From Bacteroidia bacterium (GTDB lineage Bacteria; Bacteroidota; Bacteroidia; Flavobacteriales; Flavobacteriaceae), in NCBI GenBank assembly GCA_030430385.1, contig JAUIFO010000005.1, positions 124,001 through 188,000 on the forward strand: a stretch of DNA of 64,000 bases, given 5' to 3'. Below, in pieces: positions 34,889 to 41,963 of the stretch; position 1 is the stretch's first letter, and each line of letters begins with the position of its first letter. The notes beneath the pieces were generated by a model that was given only the letters and a program-made list of their open reading frames with translations, did no database searches and had not been told where the DNA came from. The translations under genes were made by a program, and so were the position numbers.

Positions 34889-35605
34889 TTAATCATAGTT
34901 TATGCGCTTTAAGAACGATTCGATTGCTGCTTTTAAAGCTTCGGCTTCAGCTATGTTTTTTGTGTTAAAATCGATGTAATCCCGATAGAATATTTTTTGG
35001 TAAGACAAAATATTCTTGAATTTGACTTGTGTTAGTAGTTCTCTAGCCACGTTAGTGTTGATTAAGTCGTTTTCAATGGGAATGTTTTCCAAGATATAAG
35101 GATCAATATTGTCCCTAACAAAACCAGCATGCCATTTGGTATAATCTTCCATGTCATGTAGCGTGTATTCGTAAAACTGACTTATTTGTTGAGCTAAATT
35201 TTCATCTTCTAAAAGCTGTAATTGCTTATTATCCTTGATCAGGTCAAAAACTTTTGAAAAGGATTTCGATCTTAAATCTAAAGCAAAAAAGTTGGGAATT
35301 GTCTTTAAATCACTTTCACTTGCAGAATCATTTAAAATTCGTTTTAGTCCATCTATTCGATATTGAAAATTGGCCTTTTCTTTCGACATAAATTGGATGT
35401 TATCACCTAACTCATTCACCATTGCGTTTAAGGAATTGTGCAAATCAAGTTTGGTTTTTCTGGTTTCATTCCATGTATTGATTTGAAGTGCAATTAGAAT
35501 TCCGATGATAACAAGAATGATTTCGCCTATGGCATATTTAAAGTATTTACCCATTTTGTTTTCTTCGTTTAAGGATTTGCGAATAGAATGGAAAATCTTG
35601 GTCAT
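34889..35605 (-). CDS. DUF6090 family membrane-anchored protein, copy 2
   Basis: 238 residues. The N-terminus has the family pattern SIRKSLNEENKMGKYFKYAI then one transmembrane helix (GEIILVIIGILIALQI) and NTWNETRK; the remaining ~185 residues are helical and probably periplasmic. Function unknown. Its ATG overlaps the stop of the preceding paralogue by 4 bases (ATGA), so the two are translationally coupled. The pair lies inside the kynurenine cluster without obvious metabolic reason. Confidence 0.85.
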   Translation of the reverse strand: MTKIFHSIRKSLNEENKMGKYFKYAIGEIILVIIGILIALQINTWNETRKTKLDLHNSLNAMVNELGDNIQFMSKEKANFQYRIDGLKRILNDSASESDLKTIPNFFALDLRSKSFSKVFDLIKDNKQLQLLEDENLAQQISQFYEYTLHDMEDYTKWHAGFVRDNIDPYILENIPIENDLINTNVARELLTQVKFKNILSYQKIFYRDYIDFNTKNIAEAEALKAAIESFLKRINYD

Positions 35606-36354
35606 AGGTTGTTTTTTTCTGCTATAAGGTTAACAATTTTCTGTCCTTTAGATTTTAGACTGTCATAGACAAAGAAATACTTTTCAGAAGCGACACGTTG
35701 CATTATACCAAGTATTTTAGAGTTTTGGTAAATTTGTTCTAATGCTTTTTTTTGATCTGCTTTAGAAAACGTACTTGGTGGTTTAGAACTTGCAAAAACC
35801 TTATAGACACTAACGACATCTTCATATGGTTCGTCATAAATACCAGCTTCCATGCTTTCTATAAAATTGTTTAGGCTTGTTTCACTTTCGTGTATTTCAT
35901 CATAATAGGAATAATAGTCATAAATGGCATCTTCTAGTTTTGAGCCTTGAAGATTTGCGATATAACCAGAGTTTTTAAGCGCATCGAAGCCCGTTTGATT
36001 TACATTTAAGTATTGCTCGCCAAGAATTCGACCGATATCAGGTACTAATTGTATGGGCATGGTATCTAGGTATGCGTATTTTACAAAGTCTATTGCAGTT
36101 AGATTTTGGCGTTCTCTTAAACTTTTAATTTGATTGATTTCTAAGGTGTCTGATTGAATGTTTTTGCTGATGCTATTAAGATAACCGTTGAGTTGCTCTT
36201 TGGTTTTTCGGTTTTCATTAGCATTATTTATTTGTAATGCTATTAAAATACCAATCACAACCAGGATGATTTCACCTATGGCATATTTAAGGTAATTGCC
36301 TGTTTTGTTTTTTTCGATTAAAGATTTACGAATATGTCGAAAGAATTTGATCAT
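35602..36354 (-). CDS. DUF6090 family membrane-anchored protein, copy 1
   Basis: 250 residues, paralogue of the next gene: HIRKSLIEKNKTGNYLKYAI, one transmembrane helix GEIILVVIGILIALQI, then a helical extracytoplasmic domain. ATG 36354 is used; an in-frame ATG at 36366 lies inside a palindromic repeat. The first 26 bases after the A of the ATG (36353 down to 36328) are duplicated exactly at 36788-36813, upstream of the GIY-YIG cassette, where they follow ACG rather than CCA. So the cassette appears to have been inserted exactly at this start codon, turning GTG into ATG. Confidence 0.82.
   Translation of the reverse strand: MIKFFRHIRKSLIEKNKTGNYLKYAIGEIILVVIGILIALQINNANENRKTKEQLNGYLNSISKNIQSDTLEINQIKSLRERQNLTAIDFVKYAYLDTMPIQLVPDIGRILGEQYLNVNQTGFDALKNSGYIANLQGSKLEDAIYDYYSYYDEIHESETSLNNFIESMEAGIYDEPYEDVVSVYKVFASSKPPSTFSKADQKKALEQIYQNSKILGIMQRVASEKYFFVYDSLKSKGQKIVNLIAEKNNL
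36328..36353. repeat. 26-bp direct repeat, left copy
   Basis: Exactly identical over 26 bases to 36788-36813, same orientation, 460 bases apart. It codes the first residues of the DUF6090 protein on the minus strand. It fits an unusually long target-site duplication around the GIY-YIG cassette, or a leftover of a recombined DUF6090 copy. Confidence 0.85.
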
Positions 36355-36361
36355 GGTTTTT

Positions 36362-36387
36362 GTCATTCCTGCGCAGGCAGGAATCCA
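36362..36387. repeat. GTCATTCC palindrome, left flank of GIY-YIG gene
   Basis: GTCATTCCTGCGCAGGCAGG then AATCC; the palindrome is 36365-36384. It is an inverted copy of 36732-36757. Confidence 0.8.
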
Positions 36388-36402
36388 TTTTTTGAGTTGA
36401 TT

Positions 36403-36717
36403 TTATGTGTCTTTAAAATTAGGCCAGTTTTTTGATAAGTCACTCCAATTAGGATTGTCTTCTCTTATTCGTTTTATTTTCCATTCGCGTTTCCATTTTT
36501 TCATGTTCTTTTCTCTTTTAATGGCATCTTTGATGTTTTGAAAAGTTTCAAAATATACCAATCGATTTAATCCGTATCTTTTACTGAAACCTTCAATGAG
36601 CTTATTTTTATGTTCAAACATTCTACGTTCCAAATCATTTGTAATTCCGATATATAACGTTCCGTTATACTTATTTGAAAGGATGTATAAATAGTATTGA
36701 TGAACATTTCTAAACAT
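36403..36717 (-). CDS. GIY-YIG nuclease family protein
   Basis: 104 residues, a stand-alone GIY-YIG domain of the UvrC/YhbQ-like type. YYLYIL and LYIGIT form the GIY...YIG pair, followed by the catalytic Arg region DLERRMFEHK and a Lys/Trp-rich tail (MKKWKREWKIKRI). Such domains cut DNA and occur both in repair proteins and in homing endonucleases. An in-frame ATG at 36759 would add MSFLRRQEST..., but those residues are encoded by the palindromic repeat, so ATG 36717 is chosen. Between ridA and the DUF6090 genes; not part of tryptophan catabolism. Confidence 0.87.
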   Translation of the reverse strand: MFRNVHQYYLYILSNKYNGTLYIGITNDLERRMFEHKNKLIEGFSKRYGLNRLVYFETFQNIKDAIKREKNMKKWKREWKIKRIREDNPNWSDLSKNWPNFKDT

Positions 36718-36731
36718 TAAACATTTTTTTG

Positions 36732-36757
36732 TGGATTCCTGCCTACGCAGGAATGAC
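36732..36757. repeat. GTCATTCC palindrome, right flank of GIY-YIG gene
   Basis: Palindrome 36735-36754 ending in GAATGAC. Its minus-strand reading would encode SFLRRQES, a typical spurious N-terminus caused by such repeats. Confidence 0.8.
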
Positions 36758-36787
36758 AATACATTGAGTTTTTATGATTTGGATATG

Positions 36788-36813
36788 ACGAATATGTCGA
36801 AAGAATTTGATCA
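36788..36813. repeat. 26-bp direct repeat, right copy
   Basis: Exact copy of 36328-36353. On the minus strand it is preceded by TACG, so the uninterrupted gene start would read GTGATCAAATTC. The 109 bases from here to the ridA stop contain nothing else that I recognise. Confidence 0.85.
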
Positions 36814-36922
36814 CGTATTATAAACTAAAACGAGATTAAGAGATGGTTGGTTTGAGGTTGGTGATTTAAAAATAAGGAAATCTAAAGTATCTGTATTAGA
36901 AATTAGAAATTTGTTACGCAAC

Positions 36923-37330
36923 TTATTTTGGTTTATAAGCCATGACCTTAATTTCTATAACTAAATCTGGATGTGGTAATTGGTGTACAGCAACCGTTGT
37001 ACGTGTTGGTCCTGTGGCTTTATCGAAAAATTCGCCATAGGCTTTGTTGTAGTCTGCAAAATCATTCATATTTACTAAAAAAGATGTCACATCCACTACA
37101 TCTTTTAGGCTCGCTCCAACTGTTTGGAGGTTTTTATCAATGTTCTTTAAAACCTCTTGAGTTTGTGTGTATGCGTTAAGGCGTTTGGTTCCCATTTCAT
37201 CAATAATATCAACACCAGCAATAGAATTATCAGCGCGTCTTGAACTGGTTCCAGAAACGAAAATAAAATCGCCTACTTGTTTAACGTGAGGATAGGCACC
37301 TCTTGGTGTAACATTTGTTCCTTTACTCAT
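36923..37330 (-). CDS. RidA/YjgF family protein, probable 2-aminomuconate deaminase
   Basis: 135 residues with the RidA Arg in [13 protein letters not shown] and the closing [13 protein letters not shown]. RidA proteins hydrolyse enamines/imines; in kynurenine- and nitrobenzoate-type pathways a RidA-family member is the 2-aminomuconate deaminase. Position between kmo and the ALDH makes that the best reading; a general RidA housekeeping role is the alternative. Confidence 0.85.
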   Translation of the reverse strand: MSKGTNVTPRGAYPHVKQVGDFIFVSGTSSRRADNSIAGVDIIDEMGTKRLNAYTQTQEVLKNIDKNLQTVGASLKDVVDVTSFLVNMNDFADYNKAYGEFFDKATGPTRTTVAVHQLPHPDLVIEIKVMAYKPK

Positions 37331-37356
37331 AACTTTTTGTTCTTTTGTTTACTTAA

Positions 37357-37407
37357 ACGCAGTCGAAATTTTTTATTAGACCTCTCGACTGCGCTCGAGG
37401 TGACATT
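37357..37407. repeat. GCGCAGTCGA-type palindromic repeat between kmo and ridA
   Basis: GCAGTCGA (37359-37366) pairs with TCGACTGC (37385-37392), and CCTCTCGA overlaps GCTCGAGG before GTGACATTCG. It shares the CGCAGTCGA core with 1902-1914. Confidence 0.65.
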
Positions 37408-37429
37408 CGATTAATTATAATCCGTTTAA

Positions 37430-38827
37430 TTAACGTAAACCAGCAATTCTATCGTCTTCCAGAATTGCTTCGGTTTCTTGTTTTACTTTATCTAATATGT
37501 CATTAATATCGTCTTCAATAGAAATAATACCGTCAGCCAACATATTCAGTATCGCTTTATCTTGAGCGCGTCCTCTAAGCATCGCTTCACGATAGCCTAT
37601 ATCTTCATTAAAGGTTACTAAACTATATTTGGAAGAATAATCTTCAGGAAATGTGTTTTCTAAAGCCATTTCGATTTTTCGTTTTTCCTGAAAAATCTCT
37701 TGACCGACATGATCTTTCATCTCGTGGAAATTATCAATCGCTAAATCGGCAATGGCATCCGTATCTTTCTTCCTTCTCTTTTCATAAGCAGAAAATACTG
37801 TTTCCCAATTACCTTCATGTTGTTCTAAAACTGCATCAAACTCAACGACATCTTCAAAAGACGCGTTCATCCCTTGTCCGTAAAACGGTACAATAGCATG
37901 TGCCGAATCTCCCATAAGTAAAGTGTTTCCTTTGTAGTGCCAAGGAGAACATTTTACTGTTCCTAATGGTGCTGTTGGGTTTTCGAAAAAATCCTCTACT
38001 AAATTTGGCATTAACTCTAGAGCATCTGGAAATTCCTTTTGGAAAAATTCGGTAACCATTTCTGGAGTCGTAAGATTATTGAAATTGTATGGCCCTTCAT
38101 CATAACTCAAAAACAAGGTCACCGTAAAACTACCATCTAAATTTGGTAAGGCAATTAACATAAAATCACCTCGAGGCCAAATATGGAGCGCATTTTTATA
38201 AGTTTTATAACCACCATCTTCAGCAGGAAGAATGGATAATTCTTTATAGCCATGGGTTAGCCAATCCTGACTAAAACTGAATAGGAATTTCTTTTCTAGA
38301 TAATAACTTCTCCTAAGAGCCGAACCTGCACCATCTGTAGCTATTATGGCATCAGCATCTTCTACAAACCGATCTTTAGTATGGTAATCTTCAAAAAGCG
38401 CTGTCGTATTTTCAAAGTCAACCGATTTACATTTTTTATTAAAATGTATAGTAACATTGTCATGTTTTTCTGCTTCAGTAAGTAATAAACCATTCAGTTC
38501 GCCTCGCGAAATAGAATTGATGTATTCGTAATCTCGACCACTATAGTTAGAAAGAAATGTATTGCCTTCTTTGTCATGAAGCATACGACCATTCATTGGA
38601 ATGCAAAGCGCTTTTACTTTATCTTCTATACCAACTAATTTCATGGCTTTATTGCCACGATCAGAAAAAGCAAGATTGATAGATCGTCCAGCAGAAATAT
38701 CGGTTTTTCTTAAGTCTGGACGCATTTCATAAACGGTCACATTGTAACCTCGTTGTCCTAAACGTAGTGCGAGTAAACTTCCGCAGAGCCCTGCACCAAT
38801 AATTAATATATTTTGTTGTCTATTCAT
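37430..38827 (-). CDS. kmo: Kynurenine 3-monooxygenase
   Basis: 465 residues. FAD-binding IIGAGLCGSLLALRLGQRG at the N-terminus, the DG motif region IIATDGAGSALRR, and GDSAHAIVPFYGQGMNA near residue 300 are those of the flavin monooxygenase KMO. It hydroxylates kynurenine to 3-hydroxykynurenine with NADPH and O2. Follows kynU after 38 bases that contain a palindrome at 38837-38857. Confidence 0.95.
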   Translation of the reverse strand: MNRQQNILIIGAGLCGSLLALRLGQRGYNVTVYEMRPDLRKTDISAGRSINLAFSDRGNKAMKLVGIEDKVKALCIPMNGRMLHDKEGNTFLSNYSGRDYEYINSISRGELNGLLLTEAEKHDNVTIHFNKKCKSVDFENTTALFEDYHTKDRFVEDADAIIATDGAGSALRRSYYLEKKFLFSFSQDWLTHGYKELSILPAEDGGYKTYKNALHIWPRGDFMLIALPNLDGSFTVTLFLSYDEGPYNFNNLTTPEMVTEFFQKEFPDALELMPNLVEDFFENPTAPLGTVKCSPWHYKGNTLLMGDSAHAIVPFYGQGMNASFEDVVEFDAVLEQHEGNWETVFSAYEKRRKKDTDAIADLAIDNFHEMKDHVGQEIFQEKRKIEMALENTFPEDYSSKYSLVTFNEDIGYREAMLRGRAQDKAILNMLADGIISIEDDINDILDKVKQETEAILEDDRIAGLR

Positions 38828-38836
38828 ATATTCGTT

Positions 38837-38857
38837 ATTCTGAACCTGTTTCAGAAT
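38837..38857. repeat. Palindromic repeat just upstream of kmo
   Basis: ATTCTGAA (38837-38844) / TTCAGAAT (38850-38857), the same style as the units at 33292-33363. It occupies the kynU-kmo gap, ten bases before the kmo ATG. Confidence 0.7.
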
Positions 38858-38865
38858 CTCATTAT

Positions 38866-40134
38866 TTAATTTAAAATAGCCTTTAACCGTTCAACAAAAC
38901 CATAAACATCCATAAACGAATTGTATAACGGAACAGGAGCACATCTAATAACATCAGGTTCTCTCCAATCGGTTATGATACCAGCTTCAGTGAGTTTGTT
39001 ATGTAGACTTCGATCAGCATTTTTGACTTGAATTGATAATTGACAACCACGTTCATCAGGATTGCTTGGTGTAATGATTTTAATATCATCGTTATTCAGT
39101 TCATTCAATAAAAACTCAAAATATCCTGTAAGCTGTTTTGATTTTTGACACAGTTTATCAAAACCAGCTGATTTAAATACATCTAAAGAAGCCCGAATTG
39201 CTGCCATTGATAAAATAGGTGGATTACTCAATTGCCAACCTTCAGCACCAGCTAATTGATCAAATTCATCTCGCATTTTAAAGCGGGTTTGTTTGTTGTG
39301 TGACCACCAACCTGTAAAGCGGTTTAGATTTTTATTATGTGCATGTCGCTCATGTACAAACGCTCCAGATAAACTTCCAGGGCCAGAATTCAAATATTTG
39401 TAAGTACACCATACCGCAAAATCAGCTCCAGAATTATGCAAATCAAGTTGCACATTTCCAGCGCCATGAGCACAATCAAAACCAACCATACAACCATAAG
39501 AATGACCAAGTTTTGTTATGCGTTTTAAGTCGAAAAACTGACCAGTATAATAATTAACGCCACCAATCATGATGAGTGCAATCTCTTCACCATGCTCGTT
39601 TAAAATGGATTCTAAATCATTGTAATTTGCTAGTTCTTCACCTTCGCGAGCTTTCCATAGAATTAACCCTTCTTTATCATCATAGCCATGATGACGTAAT
39701 TGGGATTCTACAGCATATTTATCACTAGGAAAAGCATCTGCTTCAATAAGTATTTTATAACGTTTAGGTGTAGGCTTGTAAAAGCTAACCATCATAAAAT
39801 GAAGGTTGGCAGTAAGGGAGTTCATAACCACAACCTCTAAAGGTTTAGCACCAACAATATCAGCCATAGTTTGCGTCAAAAATTCGTGATAGTGCAGCCA
39901 AGGATGTTGGCCTTCAGTATGACCTTCGACACCTAAAGTAGCCCAATCTTCAAGTTCTTGATTTAAGTAATCTTTGGTGATCTTTGGTTGTAGACCAAGA
40001 GAATTACCAGTCATATAAATAAGTTCGTTGCCATGCTTGTCTTTTGGCAAATGAAATTGAGAACGGAATGATTTTAATTCGTCATTTTGGTCTTGTTTTT
40101 GGGCAAATTCGAGACCTGTTTGATAGTTGGACAA
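38866..40134 (-). CDS. kynU: Kynureninase
   Basis: 422 residues. Fold-type I PLP enzyme with the Schiff-base Lys in WCTYKYLNSGPG and the preceding GFDCAHGAGN; TGNSLGLQP is the N-terminal substrate loop. It cleaves 3-hydroxykynurenine to 3-hydroxyanthranilate and alanine. The start codon is TTG at 40134: no ATG precedes it in frame before a stop, and the encoded SNYQTGLEFAQ is the normal family N-terminus. First gene of the minus-strand cluster, with a -7 box 26 bases upstream. Confidence 0.95.
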   Translation of the reverse strand: MSNYQTGLEFAQKQDQNDELKSFRSQFHLPKDKHGNELIYMTGNSLGLQPKITKDYLNQELEDWATLGVEGHTEGQHPWLHYHEFLTQTMADIVGAKPLEVVVMNSLTANLHFMMVSFYKPTPKRYKILIEADAFPSDKYAVESQLRHHGYDDKEGLILWKAREGEELANYNDLESILNEHGEEIALIMIGGVNYYTGQFFDLKRITKLGHSYGCMVGFDCAHGAGNVQLDLHNSGADFAVWCTYKYLNSGPGSLSGAFVHERHAHNKNLNRFTGWWSHNKQTRFKMRDEFDQLAGAEGWQLSNPPILSMAAIRASLDVFKSAGFDKLCQKSKQLTGYFEFLLNELNNDDIKIITPSNPDERGCQLSIQVKNADRSLHNKLTEAGIITDWREPDVIRCAPVPLYNSFMDVYGFVERLKAILN

Positions 40135-40148
40135 GGTGTTTGTTTTTT

Positions 40149-40226
40149 ATGATACCTAACAAAAATAAGAATAATCCTGAAGATTTTGATGACTACTTTA
40201 CGTGTTTTAGAAATAGGTATAAGTAA
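40149..40226 (+). CDS. Possible 25-codon small protein
   Basis: ATG at 40149 opens 25 codons (MIPNKNKNNPEDFDDYFTCF...) ending in TAA at 40224-40226, directly before the terminator at 40245-40280. It lies antisense to the kynU leader and promoter. The hydrophilic composition and downstream terminator are suggestive, but nothing else supports it. Confidence 0.2.
   Translation: MIPNKNKNNPEDFDDYFTCFRNRYK
40160..40167 (-). promoter_or_regulatory. -7 promoter box for the kynurenine cluster
   Basis: Minus strand reads TATTTTTG, an exact TAnnTTTG match, 25 bases before the TTG start of kynU. No clear -33 element. Confidence 0.5.
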
Positions 40227-40244
40227 AGCATTCTAATCATAAAG

Positions 40245-40280
40245 AAAAAAGCGCTTCAACTTAATAGTTGAAGCGCTTTT
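40245..40280. terminator. Bidirectional intrinsic terminator
   Basis: Perfect 11-bp stem GCGCTTCAACT / AGTTGAAGCGC with loop TAAT, A-run before and TTTT after. It lies between kynU's upstream region and the lipoprotein gene that ends at 40375 on the minus strand. Confidence 0.87.
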
Positions 40281-40374
40281 CATTTATAGAGACGCATAAT
40301 GCGGAATATTTTAAGTATATATTATATACGTATGTAAGTCGGAGTTTAGATGTTTTTCTTACAGAACATCTAAT

Positions 40375-41061
40375 TTATTTAATCTCAACATTTGAAAAGA
40401 AAAGATTAAAGTCGCCTTCTTCCTTCTTATGGTCTAATGCAATTTTGATGCCATTGTAATCTTGATGGTTTTCGAAAGTGGTTATCATTGAAGGTTCGTT
40501 TGCATTGCCTTTTCTGAAAATCCATTCTTTAATTATAAAGTTATCATCGTAAAATAGGTCATAAGCGTCTCCAGGTGTGTAACCGCCTTCATTGCTGTAT
40601 GTAAGCGTAATTGTGTTCAATTCTACTTTTGAAATAGGCGCCATTTCTTTTTTTGGATCAGAAATCGTTGCACCTTCATCCCAAACTAATTGAAATGGAA
40701 TCAGCAACCAAAATTTGTCATTAATAAATTTGCGATCAGTTTGTAAAGCTATACTATCCATTGCTTTACGGTTGTAATGTATCGTATCAGTATCGGCTAT
40801 AAACGATACGTCTTCAGTTTTAGGCTTCCACAACCAAGAGCGTCCCGAAGTATTTTCATTACGATGTACATTAAATCTAAATTTGATTTCATTAATGTCT
40901 TTCCAACGTTCAAAACCATGAGCATTAGCAATTTGTTGGGCTGTTGAAATTTCGTTTGAAATTTCAGTAGTGCTGTAAGATATAGGTGCTCTTTCTTGAT
41001 TATCATTCTTACAAGAATAAAACACAAAAGCAATCCACAGAAGATATAAAATACGAGTCAT
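40375..41061 (-). CDS. Conserved lipoprotein of unknown function
   Basis: 228 residues. Lipoprotein signal MTRILYLLWIAFVFYSC. The mature part begins with a helix (ISTAQQIANAHGFERWKDI) then beta-rich segments (IKFRFNVHR, RSWLWKPKTEDVSFIADTDT, FWLLIPFQLVWDEG). I know such proteins only as unannotated Flavobacteriia lipoproteins. Expected on the periplasmic side of a membrane. Monocistronic, with an exact -7 box 14 bases upstream and a terminator about 95 bases downstream. Confidence 0.75.
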   Translation of the reverse strand: MTRILYLLWIAFVFYSCKNDNQERAPISYSTTEISNEISTAQQIANAHGFERWKDINEIKFRFNVHRNENTSGRSWLWKPKTEDVSFIADTDTIHYNRKAMDSIALQTDRKFINDKFWLLIPFQLVWDEGATISDPKKEMAPISKVELNTITLTYSNEGGYTPGDAYDLFYDDNFIIKEWIFRKGNANEPSMITTFENHQDYNGIKIALDHKKEEGDFNLFFSNVEIK

Positions 41062-41075
41062 AGATTTTGTTTTTG

Positions 41076-41083
41076 CAAAATTA
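41076..41083 (-). promoter_or_regulatory. -7 promoter box for the 40375-41061 lipoprotein gene
   Basis: Minus strand reads TAATTTTG, an exact match, 14 bases before the ATG. The divergent box for the methyltransferase gene is at 41147-41154. Confidence 0.5.
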
Positions 41084-41146
41084 GTCCTTTAAAATTTAGA
41101 AAGGCTTTAATTTATAAACCTTTAAGATAAATTGCTTTAGAAATGG

Positions 41147-41154
41147 TAATTTTG
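41147..41154 (+). promoter_or_regulatory. -7 promoter box for the methyltransferase gene
   Basis: TAATTTTG, exact match, ending 14 bases before ATG 41169. A partial -33 (TTTAAG at 41121) lies 20 bases upstream. Confidence 0.5.
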
Positions 41155-41168
41155 AGTTTTTGATAGGT

Positions 41169-41963
41169 ATGAAGGATAAATATTTTGAAGTGAATCGAGC
41201 CACTTGGAATGAAAAAGTGAAAATTCATTCAAAGAGTGCTATGTATAATTTGGATGCTTTTAAAAAAGGTAAAACATCTTTAATGCCTTATGAAATTGAT
41301 GCGCTAGGAGATGTGAAAGGAAAGTCGTTATTGCACTTACAATGTCATTTCGGACAAGACACTTTGAGCTGGAGTAGAGCAGGAGCTAAATGTACAGGAA
41401 TTGATTTAAGTGATGAAGGCATTGCACTTGCGCAACAATTAAATGATGAGCTTGGTCTAGATGCAAAGTTTACGCAATGTAATGTGTTAGAAACTTCAGC
41501 GCATGTTAAGGAAACATTTGATATTGTATTTACCTCTTATGGTGTTATAGGATGGCTGCCAGACTTGAAGCCTTGGGGAAAGATGATTTCAGAACGTTTA
41601 ACTTCTGGAGGTACATTTTATATGGTTGAATTTCATCCTATCGTGTGGATGTTTGATTATTTGGATGGGAAGCAGATTATGAAGTATGGTTATATGCAAG
41701 ATGAAGTGATTTACGAAGAATACGAAGGGACTTACGCCAACCAAGATTCTAAAATGATTAGCAAGGAGTATGGTTGGAACCATGGGTTGAGTGAAGTGGT
41801 AAACGCTTTAATTGAAGCTGGCTTGACAATTGAATATTTGAATGAGTATGATGAGAGTCCGTATAATGTTCTACCAGACCTAGTAAACACTAAATCTGGT
41901 ATGTATGCAACTAAGGACAAACTATATCCTTTAATTTTTGAAATAAAGGCCAGTAAGCCTTAA
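41169..41963 (+). CDS. Class I SAM-dependent methyltransferase
   Basis: 264 residues. SAM-binding motif I is LHLQCHFGQDTLSWSRAGA with the acidic residue in TGIDLSDEGI; VFTSYGVIGWLPDL matches motif IV. Substrate unknown. The in-frame TTG at 41160 falls only 5 bases after the -7 box, so ATG 41169 is preferred. Its stop codon shares a TTAA palindrome with the stop of convergent msrA. Confidence 0.88.
   Translation: MKDKYFEVNRATWNEKVKIHSKSAMYNLDAFKKGKTSLMPYEIDALGDVKGKSLLHLQCHFGQDTLSWSRAGAKCTGIDLSDEGIALAQQLNDELGLDAKFTQCNVLETSAHVKETFDIVFTSYGVIGWLPDLKPWGKMISERLTSGGTFYMVEFHPIVWMFDYLDGKQIMKYGYMQDEVIYEEYEGTYANQDSKMISKEYGWNHGLSEVVNALIEAGLTIEYLNEYDESPYNVLPDLVNTKSGMYATKDKLYPLIFEIKASKP

Larger units (their letters stand above)
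36354..36787 (-). mobile_element. Putative GIY-YIG single-gene cassette
   Basis: A 434-bp segment lies between the two 26-bp direct repeats. It holds one gene (GIY-YIG nuclease, minus strand) framed by two inverted copies of the same palindrome: ATTCCTGC-GCAG-GCAGGAAT at 36365-36384 and ATTCCTGC-CTAC-GCAGGAAT at 36735-36754, each with GTCATTCC at the outer side. Its end next to the DUF6090 gene supplies the A of that gene's ATG. The structure is seen; that the nuclease drives or drove insertion is inference. Confidence 0.55.

Noticed and set aside
33289..38857. CRISPR-like array of short palindromes
   Set aside because: Units are irregularly spaced, differ in sequence and have genes between them; no cas genes are present.
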